DNA of 64,000 nucleotides from assembly GCF_030848805.1 (NCBI RefSeq), contig NC_092358.1:24417073-24481072 (forward strand). The letters are read 5' to 3'. Position 1 is the first letter of the stretch. Every line of letters starts with the position of its first letter. Below the pieces are notes generated by a model. The model saw only the letters and a list, made by a program, of their open reading frames with translations. It was not told the DNA's origin and did no database searches. The DNA is from Temnothorax longispinosus. Lineage: Eukaryota; Arthropoda; Insecta; Hymenoptera; Formicidae. The translations under genes were made by a program, and so were the position numbers. Below, piece by piece: positions 53,201-64,000 of the stretch.

Positions 53201-55688
53201 AAACAGATAAATATATATACGCGTATATTCTATCGGGGGACGTAGATATTTAGCGATAATTTCCTATAGGAAAACTTTCCGCGTGTTCTCGTAAGACGAA
53301 TATATGCACGGCAAAGCGAGAGAAGGGAAACGAAGGATGGCGTGTATCTTAGTTTCTCAATAAAGCGACTCTCTCTAATGGTACGAAAAAGCTCGCACCG
53401 TGGAAATCATTCCGATATGAAAATCGATTAGCCATCGTAGCTATTTTCGCGAAAACGTTCACGTGACAAATGCGATAGAACGATGAGAGCCGAGGAAGTA
53501 TCTGCACTAGCGGATATAGATAAAGCGAGTAAAACGATAGTGATCAAACGACGACAAGTTCGAAATCCGGAAGACCCTAAGTGCCAAAGAACGCCAAGGG
53601 CGACTTAACTGTAAGAGCAACTTTCTGAAGTAAACGTCAGAAGTACATCGCTGATCGACCGAAGACTATTTATCGTTTCAAGAAATATTTTTAGCGTTTG
53701 GATTTCCTTATGCGCGCGTATGTGTGCCTGTGTGTGTATATGAATTTGTGATTTTACGTTCTCTTCTATTATGCTAATATACATATAATTTCCGTATGAA
53801 TAACTTTCCTCGATACTCTTAACTTCGGAGACCTCGCGAAAGAGAATCCCCGATGAAATATATATTTTCCGAATAATTCTCCAGAAATAACATCTGAATG
53901 GAGCGACCGAGAATCACAAATTCGTTTTCCATGGATATTATTCTTGTCCATTTTCGACATTTCTTTTAGCACGACTTATGTACATTATGAACTAATTGGA
54001 CACCGTTTTAGCTGACATGGTTAAGCCTTTTGATGTATTAATTGATATACTTCTTTTCACGTGTCCCGGATTACTGTAATCAGTCGCGAATATCGATCGC
54101 CATCATGCAGCTGATAAGCGGGCTTATTGTCCGAATGATGAACTATCGGAAAACGAATCTGGTTTCGTCCAAAGGATGAAACGGGTCGTTCCTTCGACGA
54201 GTATAAACGCGTGAGCGTGCGACAGCGTCGAAACACCTTCGACGTTAATTATCCAGCCTTCGCCCGCTCGTGCATCCTTATTCGAATGCAACAGCGTCAC
54301 TCGAGAACGGATGTTCCACGGAGACGAAGGCTTGTCTCGCTCGTGGTGAAAACTAGGAAACATTAATTAGTATCGTGATAGTTGACGCTGTTGCGTTCAC
54401 GTCATTTGTCTTCGCTTGAGAGACAGAGAAAACGAACGCGAGAACAGGATAAAATCCAAAACTTTAGTATCTGTTGAACTGATCACGATAATATCGATTT
54501 GATCGCTAAAAATCGTACATATTCCACAGCAGATTATGTATTCCACGTAAATCTCATACTTGATTTACAACCTCGCGTTAAAGCTGTTTATTATGTCTTC
54601 AAATCGTTTTCTTAAAATAACATTTTTCAATTTATACTGTTATCGTTCGTAAACTCTTTTAATTGAAGAATGTATTGCTGAGAGGAAATCGATCGTTTCG
54701 AAATAGAAATCGAAAAAAGTATCAAAATCTGTATTATCCGAGTAATTATTATGTAAAAATTTGCGTTCGTTTCCGAGCGTGAATTGCAGCGACTAAAATA
54801 ATTTGCCGACTTAGTTTAGAATTGAGGATCTCATATTCGTTCGAGTTGCATGGAGTTAGATTGTCAGTATTACTAATTAAATATTATATGCAAATGTAGC
54901 GAGAATACCTTATGTAAATAAGTTTAAAGCGGCTTGACGTAGCATTATAAGTGAACGCGCGATCCATATATATCAACCGTATATCACGCGATCACGCCGG
55001 AGATATATCTTGGCCGATTCTATACGATTCTATCAGGTCGTTTCAACGCAATCATAGCGCTAGGCTCCATTACTACGGGTACGACAGGTGAATTGAATCG
55101 AGAGATTGATCGAACTTTTAAAAGTTTACGGCTAGCGGCTCGCCGTGATTAACTTCCGCTCGCTCCTCATCTTGCTCTACTAATCGCTGAGAAACAGTTC
55201 ATTTTCTCGCGCCATCATTACGCTTTCTCCGTAGAGGAAACCCGAGCGTCTGATCTTACACACGCATGTTCGCCCTTCGATTCCATTCACCCGTCATTCC
55301 GGCATCAGCCGATTGTTTCTCGCGAAGCGCGCCGCGAGAAACTGGTACGTTCAATCCGGATCGGCTTGCAAGCCAATCTTCGTAAATAATTCGCGATCAA
55401 AGATCGGAGAATCGAGAGACCCGACAGCGGTCCGATAAAGGGATCCCGGCGGGAGAAGATCATAAAATGAAGAACCGTGTGAAAATCATGCGGCGCGATC
55501 GAGCGCGCTAACAACACGAGTTACCTCGCTCGTCCTTCGACCAGGATCCCGACTCGCTCGTAGGACGCGTAAATGTAGCGCACCTGTAGGATACGTGAAC
55601 GCGCGCGGGTTTCGCAAGCGACCTCCGCGCTCAAAGTATGATTAGCAAGCATCGATTAATCAGCGCTCACCTTGTCACAGTATCGGAT

Positions 55689-55748
55689 GTATCGAGAGAG
55701 GGAGAGGAGAAAATGAAAGAGAGGAACAAAGAGAGAAAGAGAGAAAAC
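55689..55748 (+). repeat. GA-rich purine tract
   Basis: GA dinucleotides with interruptions, purines on the + strand. Confidence 0.8.
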
Positions 55749-56273
55749 GACGAGCGATCGCATTAGCCGCCCGAGGGGACCGAGTTTCTGCGTTCTCCAA
55801 TGCGAGAAGACTCGCCAGAAGTATGGCGAGGTCGGGCCCCGCGGCCCTTTTTCTGCCACAATGGCGTCGAATTCGTGGGACCGCGAGCGTTAATTCTTTT
55901 CTCCTCCTTTTTTTTTTCCTACGTGATCGATGGAACTCGCCGCGATCTCGCACACTGTGTTATCAAAAAACTCGTTCGTAGCTCTGAATAATTTAGGAAG
56001 TGCGTGCTAATATGTAAAATCACGGAAATTACGCGTTGGGGATCCCTTGTCGAGCGAGAGCGCGTGAACATTCTTTGAGTTCAGAGAGGTTGCGAGTTTC
56101 GACGTTGTTGCGAATGAAAAATGAGGGAGAAGAAGATACGTCGTGATTAAATATGTCGGGCGAGAGATATGCGATCGTTTCTCATTCAATAGCGATCAAT
56201 CACGCGTTTCTGTCATGACGCGCAATTATGTCCGGTCTCGGTTGCACACGGACGGATAGGGAAAAAAAAACAC

Positions 56274-56309
<36 letters not shown>
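56274..56309 (+). repeat. (GA)n microsatellite
   Basis: About 15 uninterrupted GA units after an A-rich lead-in. Confidence 0.95.
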
Positions 56310-56312
<3 letters not shown>

Positions 56313-57137
56313 ACACTTAACAGCTAATCGCGTTACCTTTAAGAAAACTACTGTTGATTCGATATCGATGTCGTATCTACATTTACATCTACGTACATCT
56401 AAATTGCGATCTCTTTAGAATTAATGAGTGTGACGTAATAATGTTCGATAGTCAGTGTTATTAGCGTATACCTAATAGCGCTATGATTAATTGCAAACTG
56501 CCCTCGCGTAAATCGTCGTGTTAGCTTTCCCCCCCCCCATTTTTTTTCCTACGCGATAGAAGTCGGAGAAAAGCTGAATAAGGAATGATAATTAACTAAT
56601 AAAGATCGTTAAACGAACATGTGTAATCGGAAAAACCGATACGTATCCTTAAATGTTTAATTGTATACGCCGAGAAAATCCTCCAGCAGTTTATTCTCGA
56701 CGAAGCGCTTGCCGTCAAGTATTAAGGGCGCGATGTTCGTAGGCTGAAACTAAACACGGGTACAGCCGTTCGCGGCGTCGATCAATTAATTAAGCAGCGA
56801 CACACGACGCGTTACTCAAGGGCGCCTGATTAATCGGGCAGTCTCGAACAGCGCAGCTACATCTCGTACATGATCTTAAGGGTTAAAGTACATTTACGCT
56901 ATATAGGTAATGATTAAAGTTAGGCGGCGAGAAGTCGACTCTTCGCGATAATCGACTATCCGATATGTAATTACGAGAGTTCGTGAAACACAGCCGCCGA
57001 CGTCGATCGCGTCGAAATAAATAATTATTCCGTATTTTCGCGCGTGCGTTTTACACTTTATCTTGAACTTTATTTATATAATTTTTACATTTTGTTTTAA
57101 ATTTATATTGCATTTGAAGCCGGTACCCGTGTGCGGC

Positions 57138-57153
57138 TGCTGCAGCTGCAGCA
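57138..57153. repeat. 16-bp perfect palindrome TGCTGCAGCTGCAGCA
   Basis: Self-complementary over 16 bases and centred on CAGCTG, an E-box word bound by bHLH proteins, flanked by two CTGCAG words. It could be a regulatory site or a short CTG/CAG repeat. Confidence 0.7.
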
Positions 57154-57483
57154 CGTAGCTCCTTCGTTCGGGAGAGTTTTCCAACGGGAGAGTTCATCAG
57201 CGAATATATACGATACCACACGATTGATTCGGGATACGCCGAATCAATTTTCTGGAAGCCTTAATTCGCCCGTAACATCGCGATTCGTTACACCCGGATT
57301 TCTCTCTCGCGGTAAATCACATCGCGGATTAGCCTCGACACGATCGGACGGCGGTGACGTAACGGCACTTTGTATGCAAACTGCGTTCTCTCCTGGACTT
57401 TTTCAGCGCGATGCCGTTCCAGAGAAATAGAGAAGAAAAAAAATATGCGAAACGCGAGGAAATGCGCAGAGGCGAGAGAGAGC

Positions 57484-57485
<2 letters not shown>

Positions 57486-57545
<60 letters not shown>
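57486..57545 (+). repeat. (GA)n microsatellite, longest in the window
   Basis: About 29 uninterrupted GA units, purines on the + strand. Confidence 0.95.
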
Positions 57546-57549
<4 letters not shown>

Positions 57550-59751
57550 ACAATCCAGAATCCCGAGAACCGTCGACGAAACCGTTTAATATATATCTCT
57601 GGTGTATATATATAACGTATACTGTGTGTCACACATTCCTAGATGTACTTTTCTCGTACGAGCGAATATTTGTTCAGCTTCGCTAAACGACCGAAGGAAA
57701 ACGCCGCGAGAGCGAAACGTTCCCGCGAGTGCAAACGTTCCCGTTTAAACGGACGGGATCTACTATACACGGGTATTTTCGCGAGCAGCTTATTATCGAT
57801 TGCGCGGCCGCGGTTTTACATTATAGTTGCACACGAGGCGAACGAGGCGGACGGCGCGCGGCGGGCTAATGTTACGGGGGGGCAACCGGAAGTGGGCCGG
57901 AAATCATCAAAGTGTAAAGGGAACGACGATAGAACGACGATTGCGCGATTAGAAAGCCGATTCCACATGCATGCGGCGGACTAGTTAAAAATTCGATCGA
58001 TAGGCCGCCTCTAACTTAACTCCCGTATGCTGAATAATTAAATCGCGATGGAGGGCCCTTCCCCGGGCACCGTTCTCGGAAACGCTAGAGCGAACGCGGG
58101 TAACGTGGTCGTTAAAAAAACGGGGCTACTTTTCGTGATTTCCCAAGATAGAAACGTGTAGCGAATTCCACGTGAAAATCGAGAATTTTTCGTTTTGGAA
58201 AAAATCTCCTGCTCGCTTTGTACAGGTTTCCGTTGAAGGAGAAACCGTCAGCGCTACTTCGGGCACCCCCGAAGTGCCGCGGCGGTTAAGCTATATAACG
58301 AGACGTGACGGTGTTTTTTATTCATTATAAACCGCAAGCGGCTATTTTTCGCTGAAAAATCGCTTTCGTTTGTCCGGACTTCTGTTACCGCTGGCAACCG
58401 CTATTTTCTGGAAATCGTATCTCGCGGCGTGTTTACGTCCCGACGTCCGGGAACGTTTCACTCGCTCGAGCTCCGCTATACTCTCCAGCCTGATTATCCT
58501 TCCGATTGTGAGGGATACACGCGACTCACTTCTCTGTATTTTCATCCGAGCCTGATAACAGCACAACGACATACCTCTCCTCTTTAACTCGTAAAGCTCT
58601 TTGTATGTAGCGTATTCTAACGTACTCGGGGGGGAGAAAGTGAAATTTTTCGGAAACCGCGATCGAAGACGCATATACGCGAGGTGTATCCCTTCGAGTC
58701 CCCGATCTTTCGATCGCGCGCTGTACGATCTAAATCTAAAGCTAAATCAGATCTAAGCGATTTCGTTGACTCGTACCTGAATGAATTTTGAGCTTGAAAG
58801 AAGCTCAGCTGAATTTAAATAACTAAATCAGAAAGACGGAATCGACGAGAAATTTATAATTATAAATTGAAAGTGAAACAAATCTTGTGAAAAATCAAAA
58901 AAAAGCCTTGAGTAATCTACGAAATGTATTTCTAAGTTCTATTACAGTCTGTATTGTCAGACTGAATTTTGCGACGCAATTTATAAACTTTGTATCGTTA
59001 TTCGAAATAATTATTATTTCCCACTTCGAGAGGAAAGTTGCCTCGTGATTTCTAAACTAAAGGCAAACGCTAGCTGCACCGTTCCATTTCGAAAGGATAC
59101 ACCTACGGTTGAGGATGAGACGGAACAACAATACGACCGCAACCGCGAGAGAGACTCGCATATATCAGGTTGCAAAAAAAAAAATGGTCAAAACAATCGC
59201 GCCGAGGCGCGAGCACCGCGAGACAGGAAGACGAAACGGAGGGACAGAGAGAAGATTTTTGGCCTAATCTACGTCTCTATCGATCTATGTATCTTATAAT
59301 CTACTGTTTAATCCATGTGTCGCCACGGTGTACACGTGTCGTGCGGTATAATCACGCCCAGAGCGGTAAGGAAAGCGCGCGAGGCGTTTTGTATTAAAAA
59401 TCCCCGAGCGCCCGTCGTATATCCGCCGCTGTGTGCAGATATACCGCATAATGCGTTAACAGCGCGCTGCTCACCTGACATCTGACATCGCGCACACACT
59501 CGTCCGCCCCACACGTGCACACGTTAACGCGTACCACGCACAGACGGACACGTGACTCTCAATGCACTCCGGCGATGATCACACACGCGCACACACATAC
59601 ATACACACACACACGGTGTGTTGCGACACACACCAGACGCATGCAGATGCGAGGGCACTCGCGATACGAACGATCCGACGAGCGTGAGCGCGACGTTCGC
59701 GCACCTTTTCTCGTCATCCTATCGTGAAAAAGAAGGAAAAAAAGTAAAAAA

Positions 59752-59774
59752 AGAGAGAGAGAGAGGGAGAGAGA
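59752..59774 (+). repeat. (GA)n purine tract
   Basis: GA dinucleotides with one GGG interruption. Confidence 0.85.
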
Positions 59775-60520
59775 AATACTTACCCGACGTGTTGTCACGA
59801 GATAAACTATGCGCGTACCCCGACCCCCCTCCTCCTCATCGCTAATTACTGTCGTTGTTAATGATTAAATTGTCGGCGTTACCGCAAGTACGATTATCGA
59901 TATACAATTATTGTCTCTGAATTTAGCGAGTTGATACACTCTGATTGTAAGACACGACGCGGAATCGTGCAACGGTTCACTTTATATTTCTACATTAATA
60001 TATACTTATAATAATAATAAAAATAATAATGATAGTAATAATACTCTAATAATAATATATACATAATATACATATACTTAGTGAGAGACGGAAGTTTTCC
60101 ATCCCGTTAATAAAAAAAAAAAGATATATAGCAAAGGAATATAAACAAATAAATAAATATATATATATATATATATTGATAAACTCGAAAAATGGAAAAA
60201 ATAAAAAGTACGACATATAAATATATATATCTATATACATGTGTATAATAGTCTATAATTTTTCATATTGTTGTACGGATTTTTAAGTTTATATTAAAAT
60301 GTTTTGTGCATTCATAAAAAAAGGAAGTACCAAATATTCGTGTGATAAATTATTTGCCTGTATCTACTCCTTAATCCCTGCCATATCCATGCGTGAACCT
60401 TTACCGTCGCCAAATATACCGTTATAAATATTACGTTATTGCCTTTCAATGTATCGCTCATAGGAACAATGAGACTCGAGACAAGTTTGAAAAATTGTTG
60501 ATATTTAAATTGCAGATATA

Positions 60521-60779
60521 CAGGTAACTCTCGAATCAATTAATTGATTCCGATTGTTATCGAAAATCGTGTTATTCGAGATTTAGAATTCATACCATTT
60601 TGGAGATCACGTTCCGTGCTATTGAAAACCGTGCAATTCAAGATTCATCTAGATCCATATAAAATTTGGTACCAAGGGATTAAAAAAGAAACCTTTGAAG
60701 AGTCAGTTTTTTATCGTACTATTCGAGCACTACTATGAACTTCGTGAAATTCAAATAGCATGTATTCGAGGGTTACCTG
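60521..60779. mobile_element. Non-autonomous pogo/Tigger-like DNA transposon (MITE)
   Basis: The left end CAGGTAACTCTCGAAT and the right end on the other strand, CAGGTAACCCTCGAAT, differ at one position in 16. TA flanks both ends (60519-60520 and 60780-60781). Termini beginning CAG with a TA target fit the pogo/Tigger branch of Tc1/mariner. A 27-bp internal direct repeat (60559-60586 and 60621-60647, sharing GAAAA-CGTG--ATTC-AGATT) is visible. At 259 bp it has no transposase gene. Confidence 0.8.
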
Positions 60780-60800
60780 TATTTATATTTATATTTCACG

Positions 60801-61105
60801 GGATGCTGAGATAGCTCAGTGCCAGAACAATCGTTTATCAAACAAAAGATCCGGTTCGATTCTTGAAATTGTCATTCCGCATACAAGATATTAGGAATTT
60901 CGAGTGAGAAAATATTCAATTGTGATAGAAACAAAATACTAAGAACTAGGATTAAACAAGTGCGCTGTTACTTGGTGAAGTTTACAACCTCATCTAAAAA
61001 TTGTAACTGTAATGAAATCAGGACGAAGCCAAGATCTGCAGAGGACGACTTTTCTTCAAGAGGTCAAGGCTCCACTCGGATTGTAACCATTGATGACGAT
61101 GATCC
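60801..61105 (+). mobile_element. tRNA-derived SINE (degenerate tRNA head), right end uncertain
   Basis: A box A match, TAGCTCAGTGC (60812-60822), is followed 30 nt later by a box B match, GGTTCGATTC (60853-60862), the internal RNA polymerase III promoter of tRNA genes. The T stem next to box B does not pair and the acceptor ends do not match, so this is not a working tRNA. About 230 nt of unrelated sequence follow, ending near TTGATGACGATGATCCC, which resembles the short-repeat tail of many insect SINEs. No clear target-site duplication was found. Confidence 0.55.
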
Positions 61106-62162
61106 CTTAATGAAGTAAATTAATATGAAACATAGTAACTTATAATTTAATATTTATTTACTTTTATGTACTTTTTGAAAATTTCCAAGTTCTATCCTGT
61201 CGCAGTTTCTTTTTCGATTGCAACAATTATTTCTCTTTTTTTATATTGAGTTACTATTTAAAATAGAATTATTTTATAAATAATCTCACAATTAGAGAAG
61301 AGAATATAATTGGAACTTTATCTATCTAACGATTAATCCCAGTAATTCAATAACAAGAATCAGCAATTCTTTATTTTCTTTTATTGCTATAATTCGTACA
61401 TTCGAAATACAAGTATGCAGTTAGTAATAAAACTAATATAACGCATCGCGCTATGGTCAGAGAGGAAGATGGAAGAAAAGAATGAGAGGAATGGCAGACA
61501 CGTAAGTAAACTGTCAAGTTAAGCGGAAACAAAACAACCGAAACGATAAAAGGAAATTCTTAATAAATACTGTTACATGTAAGCAAGATATTTACGATTT
61601 TTATTTGCATACCGTACATAATAATAGTTGTAATCATACCCAATATATCTTATAGTATAGATAAAGAAACCTAAACGATTCTTGCAGTATCCCCAAGGCT
61701 GTTATCGTTTCTATCGCTGCAATCAGACCAAAATATTGGGAAGCCTAACAAAATGTCGGTGACAATCGTTTAATTGTGCTTAAAATTATTCTATTTTTTT
61801 GCATATATACGGGCGGGGGGAGGGGGAATAACAAACATATACACACGTAAAAGTCGCGAGACGGTAACATGATGCACGTGCAGCACGTGAACAAACGTTT
61901 AAAAGTTTAATCTCGTGGGAAAATCGGTCACGTAGACATACCTGACCGCAGCGATCAACTTATAACTACACCGAGAGGCTGCCATGTTTCCTGAACTCAC
62001 CATACATATATAGTTTATTCGATTCGATATTTACACACCTCATTGGTCGCAGTTACACAGTAGCTATATGAAACAGGTAACAAATTATTCGCGATAGTAA
62101 AAGCGATCATCGCTTGTAGAAGTATCTGCGAAAGGAAAGCCTGATCAACGTAATAATATGTA

Positions 62163-62289
62163 CAGGATAATCAAATTTTAATTGCACACCCCAAGTATTT
62201 TAATCGTTTCTCAAGTTAGAAAAAATATTCTTTTCTAAAATAAACAACCAAGATATTTGAAGTGTGCAATTAAAATAACACACTTCCTG
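62163..62289. mobile_element. Palindromic mariner-like MITE
   Basis: The element is almost one inverted repeat: the 127 bp fold back on themselves, with TTTTAATTGCACAC on the left matched exactly on the opposite strand at the right. Pairing then continues imperfectly for about 30 more bp towards the centre. The outermost bases are CAGGA on both sides, flanked by TA (62161-62162 and 62290-62291). It has no coding capacity. Confidence 0.8.
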
Positions 62290-62649
62290 TATTTGAAGAT
62301 AAAGTATTCGTCTTCTTATGGTTTCATTTAATCTCATGAAATTGTAGCTCAATGGTACTTGCAAGGATATACTTGCAAAAGTATACTTGCAAGAGTATAC
62401 TTGATTTTACATATTGATTGTAAAGATTCAGAATTCATCTCAAGGTTTGGAATCCTATCGTAAGACAATATCGCTTGATCAAGGAAATCGATTTATCAGA
62501 ATATTATGCATCAGAATGCTGGTCGACGCAGTCTCGGAAACATATCGCCTAAGCATTCGAAGAAAATCATGATCTGAGGTTTATCGATTTTTGTGGTTAT
62601 AATAAAAAAAAAAAACCTTTCTTCCTGCTTGGCGCAGTCAATCCAGACT
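62290..62649 (-). other. Probable 3' UTR of the zinc-finger gene
   Basis: AT-rich noncoding sequence directly after the zinc-finger stop on the - strand. No AATAAA on the - strand is present here. ATTAAA occurs near 62330 and AATAAA words occur only beyond the MITE (about 61600, 61375, 61150), so the transcript end is not settled. Confidence 0.4.
62355..62407. repeat. About 3.5 tandem copies of a 14-bp unit (TATACTTGCAAAAG)
   Basis: Successive copies differ by one or a few bases. The array lies 240-300 nt beyond the zinc-finger stop codon, so it may be in that gene's 3' UTR. Confidence 0.75.
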
Positions 62650-63999
62650 TTAATCAGCATCGTCGTGGAATTTGATATAGTGTATCTTCAGAGCTCTGTT
62701 ATTAGGATACTTGACGTCACATAGCGGGCAAGTAGCTCCGATCGCGTCCTTCACTATGTAAGCGCCCAGATTGGTCTCTCTATGGAACATCTTGCTGTCG
62801 GCCTGGTACACTGTGTTGTGCACATTGGTGATATGGCTCATGATGGACTCCTTATTGAAGACGTGGCACTGCTTGCACAGCTTGCAGCTGTACATCACGT
62901 TATTGTAGGCCACTTCGAATTCCCTTGGCCGTTCGGGTGCCTTGGCCGGTGTCGGGAGCACCAGTCTGTCATTGCTCGACGCGCCGCTGCCGGCTTCGGC
63001 AGCTGCTGTCTTCTTGTGCTTGATCGTGAAATGCTGTCGCAGATTCGACAGACCGGGGAATTCCTTGAAGCAGATGTTGCATGAAAACTTGCCATCTTGA
63101 GTCGACATTGGAATGCATTCGGGCGTCAAGTCTTTTTTTACACGAGGTTTATGGACCGTTTGTTTGTGCTTGTACAGCACGCTCATATTGGGGAACATTT
63201 TCTTGCAAACGTGGCACATGACTGGCTTCCTTCTCTCACCGGCGAAGTCCATGGCGAAAGGCGACAGCTTGGCCTGCGAATTTTCACTTTCGAGGTCGAA
63301 CTTCATGCGCTTCGTTTTCGGCTCGTCCTCGTACGACGATATTCGATTGCTGTTATACAGTTGTTGCTGCGCGCGCTGTTGGTTCTGCGATTCGCTACTG
63401 TGGAAGGAAAGTTTATGCCGTTGCAGAGACTGATTGCTCGAGAAGACCTTGCGGCAAAAGTTGCACAGGAACTGTGTGGCCATCGGTTTTCTGGCTAAGG
63501 ATTGGAATTTGATCGAGGCCACAGCGGTAGCCTTGTGAAGCCTCTTGTGCTTCCACAGAACCTTCTTCGAACTGTAAGACTTGCCGCATACGTCGCAGGA
63601 GAATGTCTTTTGTATGTCGCTGAGAATAGGATTGGCCTTGTGCCATTGCATATGAGATGCCAGGGTCTCCTGATCGGGGAAAATGTTCGTGCAGAGTTCG
63701 CACTGAAGATCGTCGTTGGAGAAACTCTTCTCCGCCTTGTTACGAGCGCAGTGGACGTCCCACAGATGGGTCCTCAGCTCTGTGACATCGTTGAATTTGT
63801 CATTGCATACCTGACATTGGAAACTTCCCGATTTCGACGGTGATTGAGGTGGAGGATTTGGGAAAGACTTCCGTGCTCTCGCCGGTCGTTCTGAATTCTC
63901 ACCAGACTCGACGCTACTAGATTCTTTCTGCGGTCCGTTGGCCGCCTTTTGATTGCCGAGTATGAATCGAGTGCTAAGACGCGAGTTTGCACGGTTGTG
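62650..63999 (-). CDS. Multi-C2H2 zinc-finger protein, C-terminal 449 residues (5' part outside the window)
   Basis: The frame is open from the window edge to the TAA at 62650-62652, so the true start lies to the right. The Met at 63651 falls inside a finger (HMQWH) and is not a credible start. Counting from the first visible codon, eight C2H2 fingers can be read, with first Cys at residues 62, 100, 135, 179, 262, 307, 372 and 424. Spacing is C-x2-C-x12-H-x3/4-H, except the seventh, which has 13 residues between Cys and His. The fingers are dispersed and lack TGEKP-type linkers, unlike closely packed KRAB-type arrays. A basic patch (KTKRMK, about 229-233) could be a nuclear signal. A Gln/Ser-rich spacer separates fingers four and five. 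Probably a nuclear DNA-binding regulator; I cannot name the orthologue. Confidence 0.9.
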   Translation of the reverse strand, partial: HNRANSRLSTRFILGNQKAANGPQKESSSVESGENSERPARARKSFPNPPPQSPSKSGSFQCQVCNDKFNDVTELRTHLWDVHCARNKAEKSFSNDDLQCELCTNIFPDQETLASHMQWHKANPILSDIQKTFSCDVCGKSYSSKKVLWKHKRLHKATAVASIKFQSLARKPMATQFLCNFCRKVFSSNQSLQRHKLSFHSSESQNQQRAQQQLYNSNRISSYEDEPKTKRMKFDLESENSQAKLSPFAMDFAGERRKPVMCHVCKKMFPNMSVLYKHKQTVHKPRVKKDLTPECIPMSTQDGKFSCNICFKEFPGLSNLRQHFTIKHKKTAAAEAGSGASSNDRLVLPTPAKAPERPREFEVAYNNVMYSCKLCKQCHVFNKESIMSHITNVHNTVYQADSKMFHRETNLGAYIVKDAIGATCPLCDVKYPNNRALKIHYIKFHDDAD

Positions 64000-64000
64000 C

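Larger units (their letters stand above)
50241..60518. other. Gene-free intergenic region
   Basis: I recognise no coding gene or RNA gene. Open frames stay under about 140 codons and are low-complexity or shadow-like. The sequence mixes AT-rich parts (50400-51050, 53750-54900) with CpG-rich parts (55200-55900, 57650-58700). It carries GA tracts at 53050, 55689, 56274, 57486 and 59752, a CA-rich stretch at 59500-59620, and a 16-bp palindrome at 57138. Confidence 0.6.

Noticed and set aside
60801..60880. Functional tRNA gene
   Set aside because: Box A and B match, but the T stem, anticodon stem and acceptor stem do not pair properly; a SINE head fits better.
62782..63843. Plus-strand frames opposite the zinc-finger gene
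   Set aside because: Shadows; the minus frame shows regular C2H2 spacing.
1..64000. CRISPR array, bacterial operon, origin or insertion sequence
   Set aside because: No regularly spaced direct repeats of that kind; the spliced Tob gene and TA-flanked MITEs show eukaryotic nuclear DNA.

Overview
The window is nuclear DNA from an insect, most likely a hymenopteran such as an ant. The support is a Tob protein of insect type, a CpG-rich base composition with many CG-containing words, abundant (GA)n, (TA)n and (CA)n microsatellites, and small TA-flanked DNA-transposon remnants. It is gene-poor: only two protein-coding genes can be supported, together covering about 4% of the bases. I could not fix the species.

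Layout: (1) 1-9120 has no supportable gene. (2) 9121-10151 is a GA-motif-rich, CpG-rich block that ends in a good splice donor and may be the promoter and noncoding first exon of Tob. (3) 10152-34405 would then be a 24-kb intron; it holds two perfect hairpins, a 21-bp tandem duplication, a distinctive GC-rich block at 28.54-28.96 kb and a long (TA)n. (4) 34406-37009 is the Tob coding locus on the + strand: a short 5' UTR, coding exon 34652-35382, an 894-nt intron and coding exon 36277-37009, giving 487 residues. (5) 37010-50240 is gene-free but has signs of a very long Tob 3' UTR: three PUF-type sites and a tandem AATAAA pair with a GU-rich downstream element at 50.2 kb. (6) 50241-60518 shows no gene. 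(7) 60519-62291 is a small transposon cluster: a pogo/Tigger-type MITE, a tRNA-derived SINE and a palindromic mariner-type MITE. (8) 62650 to the right edge, on the - strand, is the 3' part of a gene for a protein with at least eight C2H2 zinc fingers; its start lies outside the window.

Tob is an antiproliferative BTG/Tob protein that links the CCR4-NOT deadenylase (BTG domain) to poly(A)-binding protein (PAM2 motif), so it acts in mRNA decay. The zinc-finger protein is probably a nuclear DNA-binding protein of unknown target. Nothing ties the two genes together beyond being convergent neighbours. I found no clear new biological system. The best leads are the exceptionally long candidate 3' UTR of Tob with PUF sites, a possible intron-retained Tob isoform, and a switch from mixed to uniform orientation of GA repeats downstream of Tob.
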